64,000 nucleotides of DNA from Peptoniphilaceae bacterium. Its GTDB lineage: Bacteria > Bacillota > Clostridia > Tissierellales > Peptoniphilaceae. The notes under the pieces are model-generated. The model saw only the letters and a list, made by a program, of their open reading frames with translations, did not search any database and was not told the DNA's origin. Made by a program: the position numbers and the translations under genes. Positions 42,376 through 51,831 of this stretch are shown piece by piece (positions within the stretch are counted from its first letter, which is position 1; each line of letters opens with the position of its first letter). The stretch spans positions 1 to 64,000 of the forward strand of contig JAQYPV010000022.1 in NCBI GenBank assembly GCA_028726605.1. The letters run 5' to 3'.

Positions 42376-43549
42376 CCGCTTCGTCCTCCGGCTCCAGGTT
42401 TTCCTCTACTCGATCCTCCTGCTCCGGACTCTCCTCTGCTCGTTCCTCCGGCAAAGTGAAGAGGTCCAGCGCACCCTGCGTCTCTTCGTCATCGGTCAAA
42501 TAAGCCGAGGGATCCTCGTCAAATTGGCTCTTGCCCTTGATGTCGATCTTCCACCCCGTCAGCCGCGCCGCCAAGCGCACGTTTTGGCCTTCCTTGCCGA
42601 TGGCGAGCGACAGCTGATCGTCAGGCACGACTACGACGGCCGACTTTTCCTCGGCATTGGCGATCACGCGGTCCACGGCAGACGGACTCAAGGCGTTGGC
42701 GATGAATACCTCCGGATTGTCGTCGTAGATGATGATGTCCATCTTCTCGCCGTTCAGTTCGTCCACGATGAGGTTCACGCGATTACCCTTATACCCCACG
42801 CAGGCGCCGATCGGATCGACGTTGGGATCCTTCGAGTAGACGGCGATCTTCGTGCGCGAGCCGGCCTCGCGAGACACGGAGTAGATCTCCACAATCCCTT
42901 CTTCAATTTCCGGCACTTCCGCCTCGAAGAGGCGTGCCACAAAGGTCGGATGGGCGCGTGACAGCAAGATCTGCGGTCCCCGTGAGGAGATGCGCACGTC
43001 CGCGACATAGCTCTTCACTCGATCCCCTACGTGCAGACGCTCCGTGGGAATCTGCTCTCTTTTGGGGATGACGCCTTCGCTCTTTCCGAGGTCGACGTAG
43101 ATGTTGTTGTGGTCGAAGCGCTGCACCGTGCCCACGATGATCTCGCGCATCTTGTCGATGTAGGCGTCATAGACGGCAGACCGCTCGGCGTCTCTGAGCT
43201 GCTGGATGATGATGTTGCGCGCGGTCTGCGCGGCGACGCGGCCGAAGTTCTGCGGCTTCACTTCGATGCGCACCTGGTCGCCCAACTGCGCCTCACGGTC
43301 TCTCTCCTGCGCTTCCGCGAGCGTGAGCTCAGAGATGGGATCCTCCACCGTTTCCACGACGTCTTTGATCTGATAGACCCGAAACTCGCCCGTGTTGCGG
43401 TCGGCGACGACTTCGACATTCGTCTCATCCTGGTAGTTCTTCTCATAACTCTTCTCGAGCGCCTTCGCCACGGCCTCGAGAATTTTGTCTTTAGATACGC
43501 CCTTGGCCGCCTGCAATTCGTCCAGAGCCTGCATCAATTCACTGCTCAT
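42368..43549 (-). CDS. nusA: Transcription termination/antitermination factor NusA
   Basis: 393 residues. N-terminal RNA-polymerase-binding domain, S1 (VGTVQRFDHNNIYVDLGKSEGVIP), KH1 and KH2 (DPIGACVGYKGNRVN, AIGKEGQNVRLAARLTGW), and an acidic C-terminal tail (EERAEESPEQEDRVEENLE region). It enhances pausing and intrinsic termination. ATG 43549 follows GGGGGAGA. An intrinsic terminator sits in the operon leader, which NusA itself could act on. Confidence 0.97.
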   Translation of the reverse strand: MSSELMQALDELQAAKGVSKDKILEAVAKALEKSYEKNYQDETNVEVVADRNTGEFRVYQIKDVVETVEDPISELTLAEAQERDREAQLGDQVRIEVKPQNFGRVAAQTARNIIIQQLRDAERSAVYDAYIDKMREIIVGTVQRFDHNNIYVDLGKSEGVIPKREQIPTERLHVGDRVKSYVADVRISSRGPQILLSRAHPTFVARLFEAEVPEIEEGIVEIYSVSREAGSRTKIAVYSKDPNVDPIGACVGYKGNRVNLIVDELNGEKMDIIIYDDNPEVFIANALSPSAVDRVIANAEEKSAVVVVPDDQLSLAIGKEGQNVRLAARLTGWKIDIKGKSQFDEDPSAYLTDDEETQGALDLFTLPEERAEESPEQEDRVEENLEPEDEADA

Positions 43550-43557
43550 GTCTCCCC

Positions 43558-44016
43558 CTAAAAGTCCAATGCCACGCGAAGCTGTGCGATGTCCTTGCGC
43601 GCAAGGCGGCACACATCGTGGCCCATCTCCAGTTCCACAAATTCGTCGTTAAAGCCGAGCAGCGTCGCCTCGAAGTGCTTCGTGCCCTTGATTTTTTGAT
43701 ACAGCGAAACCTCCAGGCGCTCCCCAATCGAGAGCTCCAGCTGTCGGTCCGTCACCAGAGGCCGCGACAAGTCCGGCGAACTCACCTCGAGTAAGTAATG
43801 CGTGTCGATGGGATCCCATTCGTCGAGTCTGGGACTCAGCGCATTCGACACTTGTTCGCAGTCCTCCGCCGTGATGCCGTCCGGATGGTAGATGTAGAAG
43901 CGCAAGACCGCTTCCCCGTCTTCGTGGACGAACTCCACGTCGAGCATCTCGTAGCCTTCGTGCTCAATGACCTCTGCAAAGCGCGGCCGTAGCACCGTGA
44001 GTTCTCTCTGGTTCAT
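43558..44016 (-). CDS. rimP: Ribosome maturation factor RimP
   Basis: 152 residues, with the YEMLDVEFVHEDGEAVLRFYIYHPDGI core and YLLEVSSPDLSRPL typical of RimP. It is needed for 30S maturation. ATG 44016 follows GGGAGG. It is first gene of the rimP-nusA-rnpM-infB-rbfA-nrnA-truB-ribF transcript. Confidence 0.95.
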   Translation of the reverse strand: MNQRELTVLRPRFAEVIEHEGYEMLDVEFVHEDGEAVLRFYIYHPDGITAEDCEQVSNALSPRLDEWDPIDTHYLLEVSSPDLSRPLVTDRQLELSIGERLEVSLYQKIKGTKHFEATLLGFNDEFVELEMGHDVCRLARKDIAQLRVALDF

Positions 44017-44032
44017 TTCGCCTCCCTGTCTT

Positions 44033-44064
44033 AAAAAAACAAGAGCGGGAAAACCGCTCTTGTT
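44033..44064 (-). terminator. Intrinsic terminator in the rimP leader, also downstream of polC
   Basis: 11-bp perfect stem AACAAGAGCGG/CCGCTCTTGTT (44038-44048, 44054-44064), loop of five, then seven T residues on the minus strand. It is the first terminator after polC, but the rimP promoter lies between polC and it, so rimP transcripts must read through it. Confidence 0.92.
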
Positions 44065-44087
44065 CAACGCTCCATTTAACTACTGTT

Positions 44088-44116
44088 ATTATACGCAAAA
44101 AGCGCACAAAAGACAA
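44088..44116 (-). promoter_or_regulatory. Promoter of the rimP-nusA-infB operon
   Basis: Minus strand TTGTCT (44116-44111), 17-bp spacer, TATAAT (44093-44088). Initiation near 44081, about 17 bases before the terminator stem. Confidence 0.85.
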
Positions 44117-44125
44117 GAGAACCGC

Positions 44126-47100
44126 TTAAAAACCGATGAGAAAGCTCATCTGATTGCTCTCTGGCAGGTGATCCAAAAGGCCGTGGTTCACGAGGCTCTG
44201 AAATGCCGACTTGTTGATGCCCGTGCGCTTGCGGAATTCGTCGCGCGAGATGAATTCGCCCTCTTCGCGTTCGGCGACGATGGCAAGCCCGTTTGCTTCG
44301 GACACATTGTCGAGCGCCGCAAACGGCGGAAGCACCGAGCCGTCCGGCGTCAATACGAAGCGCGATGCCTCCGACGCCATGAGGTCCGGCGGTGCAAAGC
44401 GGAGGCCGCGCGCGTACATCTCCTCCACGATCTCCCACAGCGTCCACTTGCCGTTGTCCAGTTTGTTCGTCTGCCGCTTTTCTTCCAAGAGCTCTTCCAT
44501 CTTCTCCTGTGCTTCCTCCAGGGTCTGCACGAGAAACTCCGAGCAGAAGGCGCTCAGATGCTGAGTGAAATACGTCGCGTAGAAAGCCGCCGGCTGATGC
44601 ACCTTAAACCAGGCGATGCGGTAACTCATCATGACGTACGCCGTGGCGTGCGCCTTCGGGAAGAGGTACTCCACGCGCTTACACGACTCGATGTACCACT
44701 CCGGCACGCCGTGTTCGCGCATGTGCTCCTCCGCCCCCTCTGGCAGGGGCTTGTTCTTGCGCACGGCCTCCATGGTCTTGAAGCTCTCCAGTTTGTCGAG
44801 GCCCATGCGGATGAGGTAGTTCATGACGTCATCGCGCGTGCAGATGGCGTTCTGCAGATCCGTGGTGCCCTGCTGAATGAGATCCTGCGCGTTTTTACGC
44901 CAGACGTTGGTGCCGTGCGAGAGGCCCGAAATGCGCACCAGTTCCCCAAAGGTCCTGGGATTGGTCTCTTTCAGCATGCCGCGCACGAACTTGGTGCCGA
45001 ATTCCGGAATTCCGAGCGACCCGTCCTCCATGTTGGCGTAGGGTGCCAGCGGTTTCAAGGGCTTTCCCGACAGAAAGATGTCCATGGTGTCCCGGTCGTC
45101 GAAGGGAATGGTCAAGGGGTCGATGCCGGTGAGTTCCTCCAGTTCGCTGATGATGGTGGGCACGGTGTGTCCCAGCTCGTCCAGTTTCAGGAGACAGTGG
45201 TCCAGATCTTTGAAGCTGAAATGTGTCGTCTTCACTTCGTTCTGCGCGTCATCGGCCGGGTACTGCACCGGCGTGACGTCGAGAATGTCCATGTCTTGCG
45301 GCACGATCATGAGGCCGCCCGGATGCTGTCCCGTCGTGCGCTTTGTGCCTGACATCGTAGCCTGTAGGGCGCGGATGCGCGCATCAGAGAGCATGCGGTC
45401 CTCACGCGGCACATAGGGCTGCTCCTGATACTTGCGTAAAAATCCGTAGGCGGTCTTTTCCTGCACGCCTGCGATCGTGCCCGCGCGGTAGACCTTACCC
45501 TCGCCGAAGAGCTCTTCCGTGTACTTGTGAATGGTCGGCATGTAGGGTCCCGCGAAGTTCAAGTCGATATCTGGCTCCTTGTCCCCGTTGAAACCCAGGA
45601 ACACTTCAAACGGAATGGTGTGCCCATCCCGGCGCAGCGGCGTGCCACAGACGGGACAGTCCTTCGCCGGGAGATCGAAGCCGCTCTCCACCGAGCCGTC
45701 TTCGATGAACTCGCTGTACTGGCACTTCGGGCAGACATAGTGCGGCGGCAGCGGGTTCACCTCCGTGATGTCCGACATGGTCGCCACAAAGGAACTGCCG
45801 ACCGAACCTCGCGACCCCACGAGATAGCCGTCGCCTTGGGATTTCAGGACCAGGCGACGCGCGATGACGTAGAGCGGCGCAAAGCCGTTGCCGATGATGG
45901 AATCCAACTCGCGTTTCAACCGCGCGCGCACGATCTCCGGAAGCGGGTCGCCGTAAATGGCATGCGCTTTGGCCAGCGACGACTCTTCGAGTTCCTCCGG
46001 CGCGCCCGGCATCTCCGGCGCGTGCGTGCCGGGGGGCACCGGGGTGATGGATTCGAACGTGTCGGCAAACTCCCGCGGCGCTTCGATCACCATGCGCCGC
46101 GCGAGCGTCGGATCCAACCACGAAAAGCCGTCCAACATCTCCTGCGTCATCTTCAGCTGATAGCGACTGTTGGCGTCAAAGTCGATGTTGCGCTGGTAAT
46201 TGACCAGGATGTTGCGCGCGAGCCGCTCCCCGGGATCCAAATACGCCGGCGCGCCCATGGCGAGCACGGGTTTTCCGAGGCGAGAGCCCAACGCGATCAG
46301 GCGATTCACCACTTCGCGGTAGTGCGCCGTGTCGGCGACGAGTTCTTTTTGCAAGGCGCTCTCGGTGAAGTCGTCCGGCTCGACCATGATCACGTCGTAC
46401 TGTTCCGCCGCCGAGAGGAGCACGTCGTCTGGCATGTCGAGCGACGCCAATCGAAAGAGTTCCGAGCCCACAAAGCCGGAGGCGAGGTAGAGGTCCTCGC
46501 CGTACTCTTCATAGACCGAATACGGCACGCCCGGACGCCCGAAGGCGAAGTGTTCCAGGTTGGCGATGGAGACGATCTGATAGAAGTTTTTGAGTGCCTC
46601 CTGCTTCGGACAGTAGATCAAGGCCTCATCACTTTCGTGTTTGGCCAAGGGAAAATCCGAGGCCATGGTGTTGATCTCAGATAGCGGCTGTTGGCGCTCC
46701 TCCCATTCTGCCCACATCTTGAGGAAGGCGCCGCCCGTCCCCTCGGCATCGTCGATAGCGCGATGGTGATGCAAGAGCGGAATCTGCAATTCCTTCGTGA
46801 GGGTGTCCAATTTGTGATTCTTGAACTCGGGATGCAGCGCACGCGCCATCCCCAGCGTGTCCATCCAAACGGGTGTGCACTCGAGTTCCAGGCGCTTAGC
46901 CTTCTCGCGGATGAACCCCACGTCGAACGCGGCGTTGTGCGCTACCCAGATGGAATTCTCCGCAAAGGACAAAAACTGGGGCAGCACCGTCTCGATGCGC
47001 TCGGCATCCGCCACCATCTGATCGGTGATGGATGTGAGTTCCGTAATGTGCGGCGGGATGCTCTTTCCGGGGTTGACGAAGACCGAAAACTCCCCCACCT

Positions 47101-48256
47101 TGACGCCGTCTTCATAGCGCACAGCGCCGATCTCGATGATGCTCTCCAGATAGCGAGAAAATCCAGTGGTCTCCAAGTCGAAAACCGTAAACGCGCCGGA
47201 AAGGGCCTCTACATCGCGGTGATAAGGATTGAAGAGGATGGAGTGCTCGTCGTGAAGAAGCTTCGCCTGATAGCCGTAGAGCACCTTGATGTCGTGCGCC
47301 TTCGCCTCTTTGGCGATGTTGGGATAGGCTTGAAGGGATCCCGTGTCGGTGATACCCACGACGTCGTGTCCCCACGCTTCCAGGCGATTGCCCAGGTCTT
47401 TGACGTCGATCAACCCTTCCATATTGCTCATCTGCGTGTGCACCGATAGCTCGATGCGCTTTTCGGGTGCATGGTCCAGAGGAAACGGCAGGGGAGCTGC
47501 CTTGCGCGCCCCGCGGATGGTAAAAATCTGTTCTTTTTTATACGGGTCGAACTGGAGTTGGCCGCGCACCTCGAGGGTCTTCTTGTTGCCAAAGAGGCTT
47601 TCGAGAGTCGACTCTTCCTCTTTTAAGAACAATTTGCACGTGATGGCATGACCGACCCGATCCGACAATTCAAACTGGATGATCTTGCTGTTGTTCTTGG
47701 TCTCTTTATCCTGTTTGGGATCCCGCCCGGAGACGATGCCCACCGTATTCACCACGCCCGTGTGCGAGAGCACTTCGTCCAATGGGATGACCGTGTCTTT
47801 CTTACCGAAGCGGCCGAAGACGGCCTCTCCCTTCGCCGCCGGCGCCTCTTTCGGCTTGGCAGTGGGAACCGCGATGGGCGTGCTGTAGAAACTGTCAAAT
47901 GAGTCGTCCTCTTCTAGAGGCGTCGCGTCAGCGGGCGCTTTGACCATTTCTGAAGTTTTTTTCACCGAAGGAGAAGCGTCCGAAACCGGTTTCGCTCGCT
48001 CTTCGTCCGAGTCGTAAGACGGCTTTGCCGATGCAGACGGCCCCGCCAACGGTGCGAGTGCTTCTACGGCCACGTGAATGGGCGCGGCAAAGCGCTTCGA
48101 GAGAAAAGCCTCTGCGGTTTCTGTGTCACCATCGCAAGGACCCGCGAGGTGAAACGTCGCCTCCCCCGTCTTCTCCGAATAGACGACAGAAGTGATGTCC
48201 CATTGTCCGCACTGTCCCGACAAGGGTTCATTTGAGAAAAGTGCGTCAAACTTCAT
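44126..48256 (-). CDS. polC: DNA polymerase III alpha subunit, PolC type
   Basis: About 1376 residues; replicative polymerase. N-terminal domain, low-complexity linker (about 75-145), OB fold, PHP domain interrupted by a DEDD exonuclease (Asp360 and Glu362 in FDLETTG; VAHNAAFD), a four-Cys zinc site (CPKC...CPVC), the polymerase core with GDKEPDIDLNF, and a C-terminal duplex-binding region. The usual PHP metal ligands appear substituted: ELSVHT at 269-274 for the usual ELHLHT, TDTG at 303 for TDHG, and MGAPAYL near 667-673 for TGDVHYL. ATG 48256 overlaps the ispG stop by 11 bases; the ribosome site is weak, and a start at 48283 cannot be excluded. Confidence 0.96.
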   Translation of the reverse strand: MKFDALFSNEPLSGQCGQWDITSVVYSEKTGEATFHLAGPCDGDTETAEAFLSKRFAAPIHVAVEALAPLAGPSASAKPSYDSDEERAKPVSDASPSVKKTSEMVKAPADATPLEEDDSFDSFYSTPIAVPTAKPKEAPAAKGEAVFGRFGKKDTVIPLDEVLSHTGVVNTVGIVSGRDPKQDKETKNNSKIIQFELSDRVGHAITCKLFLKEEESTLESLFGNKKTLEVRGQLQFDPYKKEQIFTIRGARKAAPLPFPLDHAPEKRIELSVHTQMSNMEGLIDVKDLGNRLEAWGHDVVGITDTGSLQAYPNIAKEAKAHDIKVLYGYQAKLLHDEHSILFNPYHRDVEALSGAFTVFDLETTGFSRYLESIIEIGAVRYEDGVKVGEFSVFVNPGKSIPPHITELTSITDQMVADAERIETVLPQFLSFAENSIWVAHNAAFDVGFIREKAKRLELECTPVWMDTLGMARALHPEFKNHKLDTLTKELQIPLLHHHRAIDDAEGTGGAFLKMWAEWEERQQPLSEINTMASDFPLAKHESDEALIYCPKQEALKNFYQIVSIANLEHFAFGRPGVPYSVYEEYGEDLYLASGFVGSELFRLASLDMPDDVLLSAAEQYDVIMVEPDDFTESALQKELVADTAHYREVVNRLIALGSRLGKPVLAMGAPAYLDPGERLARNILVNYQRNIDFDANSRYQLKMTQEMLDGFSWLDPTLARRMVIEAPREFADTFESITPVPPGTHAPEMPGAPEELEESSLAKAHAIYGDPLPEIVRARLKRELDSIIGNGFAPLYVIARRLVLKSQGDGYLVGSRGSVGSSFVATMSDITEVNPLPPHYVCPKCQYSEFIEDGSVESGFDLPAKDCPVCGTPLRRDGHTIPFEVFLGFNGDKEPDIDLNFAGPYMPTIHKYTEELFGEGKVYRAGTIAGVQEKTAYGFLRKYQEQPYVPREDRMLSDARIRALQATMSGTKRTTGQHPGGLMIVPQDMDILDVTPVQYPADDAQNEVKTTHFSFKDLDHCLLKLDELGHTVPTIISELEELTGIDPLTIPFDDRDTMDIFLSGKPLKPLAPYANMEDGSLGIPEFGTKFVRGMLKETNPRTFGELVRISGLSHGTNVWRKNAQDLIQQGTTDLQNAICTRDDVMNYLIRMGLDKLESFKTMEAVRKNKPLPEGAEEHMREHGVPEWYIESCKRVEYLFPKAHATAYVMMSYRIAWFKVHQPAAFYATYFTQHLSAFCSEFLVQTLEEAQEKMEELLEEKRQTNKLDNGKWTLWEIVEEMYARGLRFAPPDLMASEASRFVLTPDGSVLPPFAALDNVSEANGLAIVAEREEGEFISRDEFRKRTGINKSAFQSLVNHGLLDHLPESNQMSFLIGF

Positions 48257-49307
48257 AAGCGTCGTCCATCTGCGCAATTTCATCCAGCAACGACGAGAGC
48301 AAGGCCTCCTCCGGCACTTGGCGCAGGACCTTGCCTTTCTTGAAGAGCACTCCGTACCCGTTCCCGCCCGCTACTCCGATGTCCGCCTCTCGCGCTTCGC
48401 CCGGCCCGTTTACCGGACAGCCCATGATGGCGACGGTGAGCGGCTTGTGACAGGTCGAAAGGGCCTTTTCCGCCGCTTCGACGAGTCCCACGAGATTGAG
48501 CTTGGTGCGCGCACAGGTCGGACAGGAGATGAGGTTGATCCCGTCGTGACGCAACCCCAGCGCCTTTAAGATCTCGCGCCCCACGCGCACTTCGTCCACC
48601 ACGTCGCCCGTGAGGGAAACCCGAATGGTGTCGCCGATGCCTTGGGAGAGGAGCGTGCCGATGCCGATGGCCGATTTGATGGTGCCCGTAAATGGCGGCC
48701 CCGCCTCGGTCACCCCGAGGTGTAAGGGGTAATCCGAAAGCGTGGAAAAGAGCTCGTAGGCGCCGATCATCGTCATGACGTCACTGGACTTGATGGACAC
48801 CTTAATCTGATCCCAACCGAGCCGCTCCACGCGCTCGACTTCGGCGAGCGCCGCATGGACCAGAGACTCCTCGTTCACACCGTAATAGCGGTCGATCATC
48901 TCCTGCGGGAGCGAACCCGAGTTCACGCCCACGCGAATGGGGATGTTTTTCTTTCGACAGGCTTGCACAACCGGAGCGAGGCGATCGTCGTCGCCGATGT
49001 TGCCCGGATTGATGCGCAGGCAATCGCACCCGTACTCCACAGCCCACAGGGCGAGCTGCGCATCGAACTGAATGTCCGCAATCAAGGGAATGTGCGTGCG
49101 TTCCTTGATGAGTGGGATGGCCTCGGCGTCGGCCTTCGAGTTGATGGCCGAACGCGAGAGGTCGCAACCGGCCTCTTCCAAGGCGAGAATTTGCGCTACG
49201 GTCGCGTCCACGTCCGCGGTCTGAGTTGTGGTCATGGACTGCACTGTCACGGGCGCGCCGCCGCCGATGGCGACGCCGCCTACTTTAATCTGTCTTATGG
49301 AAGACAT
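48246..49307 (-). CDS. ispG: 4-hydroxy-3-methylbut-2-enyl diphosphate synthase
   Basis: 353 residues. N-terminal TIM barrel with GGAPVTVQSMTTT and PLIADIQFD, and C-terminal iron-sulfur region with SCPTCAR and MGCPVNGPGEA holding the [4Fe-4S] cysteines. It acts in the MEP isoprenoid pathway. ATG 49307 follows AGGAAGGGG. Its presence implies dxr elsewhere, because dxr is missing from its usual place between cdsA and rseP. Confidence 0.96.
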   Translation of the reverse strand: MSSIRQIKVGGVAIGGGAPVTVQSMTTTQTADVDATVAQILALEEAGCDLSRSAINSKADAEAIPLIKERTHIPLIADIQFDAQLALWAVEYGCDCLRINPGNIGDDDRLAPVVQACRKKNIPIRVGVNSGSLPQEMIDRYYGVNEESLVHAALAEVERVERLGWDQIKVSIKSSDVMTMIGAYELFSTLSDYPLHLGVTEAGPPFTGTIKSAIGIGTLLSQGIGDTIRVSLTGDVVDEVRVGREILKALGLRHDGINLISCPTCARTKLNLVGLVEAAEKALSTCHKPLTVAIMGCPVNGPGEAREADIGVAGGNGYGVLFKKGKVLRQVPEEALLSSLLDEIAQMDDAYEV

Positions 49308-49329
49308 AGAACCCCTTCCTGATTCGCGC

Positions 49330-50328
49330 CTAAAAGAGGCGTATGACATCTTTGAATGAGACGAACAGAATGAGTCCCATCAAGAGCGAAAAGCCCACGA
49401 TCTTGATGCGCTCTTCCACTTGCTGTTTGAGAGGCTTTCCCCGCAGCTTTTCGATGATGATGAGCAGGAGCGTAAATCCATCGAGCGCCGGAATGGGCAG
49501 CAGGTTGAAAAAGGCGAGGTTGACCGAGATGTAACCCGTCAAGTAGATCACCGATGTAAAGCCCTGAGAGGCGGCCTGTCCGATGAGCGAGATGACCCCC
49601 ACCGGCCCGGAAATGGCATCGGCCGAGAGGCCTCCCGTGATGAGACGCCCGATGATGACGAAGAGCGAGACAAACGTGTCGACCAGCATCGAAACGCCGC
49701 CCGTGATGGCTCCCAGGGGATCGGCCTTGCGCTGCATGACGATGCCCACGTAAAGGCGACCTTCCTGTTCCTGCGGGCGCAGGCGTACCGTCGTGGTCTC
49801 GTTGTCGCGCAGATACGTGACGGCGATGATCTCGTCGTCCTTGCCCGCCTCTTGAATGGCTGCAGTCATTTCATCCGCCGTGTCTACCGTCTGCCCGTTG
49901 ATCGCCGTGATGCGATCGCCCGGAAGCATCCCCACTTCAGCCGCCGGAGAGTTCTTCGAAAACGAGTCCACGACGGGCACGGGTTTGCCGCTGAGTCCCA
50001 GGAAGAGGGCAAAGCAGAGGTAGGCGATGACGAGGTTCATCACCGGACCGGCGAGTACGGTCAAAAAGCGCTGCCACGGCAGCGCCATGCTGTAGCTGCC
50101 CTCGACATCGGAATCTTCTTCCTCGCCCTCCATGGCACAGTAGCCGCCCAAGGGCAGCGCGCGCAGCGAGTACGTGGTCTCGCCCTTTTGGGTCTGCCAC
50201 AACGCCGGGCCCATACCCACCGAAAACTCGTTTACGCGAATGCCCACTTTTTTAGCGGCAAAAAAATGTCCCCCTTCATGAAAGAGGATGACGATCATGA
50301 AGACAATCAATGCGACGATGATGTTCAT
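49330..50328 (-). CDS. rseP: Site-2 protease RseP/RasP
   Basis: 332 residues. HEGGH active site at about 18-22 in the first membrane helix, a PDZ domain near 115-190 (GDRITAINGQTVDT), and the C-terminal NLLPIPALDGF motif carrying the third zinc ligand. It cleaves membrane substrates such as anti-sigma factors and signal-peptide remnants. AGGAGA precedes the start. It lies 8 bases after cdsA. Confidence 0.95.
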   Translation of the reverse strand: MNIIVALIVFMIVILFHEGGHFFAAKKVGIRVNEFSVGMGPALWQTQKGETTYSLRALPLGGYCAMEGEEEDSDVEGSYSMALPWQRFLTVLAGPVMNLVIAYLCFALFLGLSGKPVPVVDSFSKNSPAAEVGMLPGDRITAINGQTVDTADEMTAAIQEAGKDDEIIAVTYLRDNETTTVRLRPQEQEGRLYVGIVMQRKADPLGAITGGVSMLVDTFVSLFVIIGRLITGGLSADAISGPVGVISLIGQAASQGFTSVIYLTGYISVNLAFFNLLPIPALDGFTLLLIIIEKLRGKPLKQQVEERIKIVGFSLLMGLILFVSFKDVIRLF

Positions 50329-50336
50329 AGCTTCTC

Positions 50337-51131
50337 CTATATTACATTCGTGATCAGCCGATAGCTGAGCCAGACGACAGGCAGTGCAAATTGAAACGAA
50401 TCATAGCGATCCATGACCCCGCCGTGCGCGCGAAAGATGGTGCCAAAATCCTTGATGCCCATTTTACGCTTTAACCGTGAGGCAAATAAGTCGCCCATCT
50501 GGGCGCTAATGGAACCGAAGACGGCGATGAGGACCATGACCATTTTGGGAATCTCCGGCATGGCAAATTCGCGAAGCAGCGTGCAGAGAAAGATAGAGCC
50601 CAAAATCCCTCCCCCGGCGCCTTCCTTCGTCTTCTTAGGGCTAATGGCCGTCAAGGGCGTCTTCCCGAACAAGAGGCCGCTCAAGTACGCAAACGTATCG
50701 CTCCCCCAGGAAACGGCATAGACGAGGAGCAAATAGTGTTGCTGCCGATCGGGAAAGAGATAGACGAAAGAGGTGAAGTACGTGATGTAGATGGTAATGA
50801 AGAGCGTGAGAAACAACTCTTCAAACTCACGATACGGGTGGATGACCGAAAGCATGAAGAGGTAGATATAGAAGACGATGGCACTTGCCAACAGCCATTC
50901 CGTCACTCCGCGATACGCGGCATACTGAAAAAAGAAGTTCGCGATGATCGTCAACGCCCGATTGCGCCCCTTGTTCTCTGGGTCGAGGCAGGCGAAGAGT
51001 TCCCAAATGGCGACAGAACTCAAGAGCACAAAGAAGCAAAAGAGGAGAGTCCGCGAACCCGAGAGCACGACGCCCAGATTCACAACGAGTAAGATGACGC
51101 CGATGATGGTGCGTTCAATCAGTTGTTTCAT
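50337..51131 (-). CDS. cdsA: Phosphatidate cytidylyltransferase
   Basis: 264 residues, about eight transmembrane helices. It has the C-terminal CDP-DAG synthase signature (KMGIKDFGTIFRAHGGVMDRYDS) and SWGSDTFAYLSG. It makes CDP-diacylglycerol, the substrate of PgsA. ATG 51131 shares one base with the uppS stop (TGATG), six bases after GGAGG. Confidence 0.95.
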   Translation of the reverse strand: MKQLIERTIIGVILLVVNLGVVLSGSRTLLFCFFVLLSSVAIWELFACLDPENKGRNRALTIIANFFFQYAAYRGVTEWLLASAIVFYIYLFMLSVIHPYREFEELFLTLFITIYITYFTSFVYLFPDRQQHYLLLVYAVSWGSDTFAYLSGLLFGKTPLTAISPKKTKEGAGGGILGSIFLCTLLREFAMPEIPKMVMVLIAVFGSISAQMGDLFASRLKRKMGIKDFGTIFRAHGGVMDRYDSFQFALPVVWLSYRLITNVI

Positions 51132-51820
51132 CACACACCTCCAAATCGACGATCGCGCTTTTCATACCACGTGAGGGCCTCGTGGAACGCCTCGCGGTCA
51201 AAGTCCGGCCAGAGAACGGGCGTAAAGTATATCTCGGTGTAGGCCACCTGCCAGAGCATGAAGTTCGAGATGCGCTGCTCCCCACCCGTGCGAATCAAGA
51301 GATCGAGGTCGGGCAGATCTGCCGTATCCAAATAACGCCCGAGAGCCTGTTCATCGAGCGTCTCCGGCGTCTCTCCGGCCTTCATGGCACGCGAAAACGC
51401 GCGGACCAGCTCGCAGCGTCCGCCGTAGTTTAATCCCACGTTCAAAATGAGACGGTCGTTCTGCGCCGTCCGCGCCATGGCCATCTCCACGGCCTTGCGC
51501 GTCACAAGCGGCAGACGGGAAATATCGCCCATCACGCGTAATTTCGCATGACGGGCGATCAACTCATCCAACGATGACTCAATAAAGGTCACCAAAAGGC
51601 GCATAAGAGCGCTCACCTCTTCAGCCGAGCGCTTCCAGTTTTCCGTGGAAAAGGCGTAAAGACTTAAGACCTCAATGCCCTCATCAGCCGCTGCGCGTGC
51701 GATGTCCAGCACCCGCCTGGTGCCGGCTTCATGTCCCGCCGTCCGCTTGAGGCCGCGTTTCGTCGCCCATCGGCCATTGCCGTCCAGGATGATTCCCACG
51801 TGTTTCGGATGTTCCGACAA
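51131..51820 (-). CDS. uppS: Isoprenyl (undecaprenyl) diphosphate synthase
   Basis: 229 residues, cis-prenyltransferase. P-loop-like GIILDGNGRWATKRGL near 9-24, FSTENWKRS near 68-76, and a C-terminal RTGGEQRISNFMLWQ. It makes the lipid carrier for cell-wall synthesis. It is close to frr upstream (11 bases), with GAGG as ribosome site. Confidence 0.96.
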   Translation of the reverse strand: MSEHPKHVGIILDGNGRWATKRGLKRTAGHEAGTRRVLDIARAAADEGIEVLSLYAFSTENWKRSAEEVSALMRLLVTFIESSLDELIARHAKLRVMGDISRLPLVTRKAVEMAMARTAQNDRLILNVGLNYGGRCELVRAFSRAMKAGETPETLDEQALGRYLDTADLPDLDLLIRTGGEQRISNFMLWQVAYTEIYFTPVLWPDFDREAFHEALTWYEKRDRRFGGV

Positions 51821-51831
51821 GCGGCACCTCC

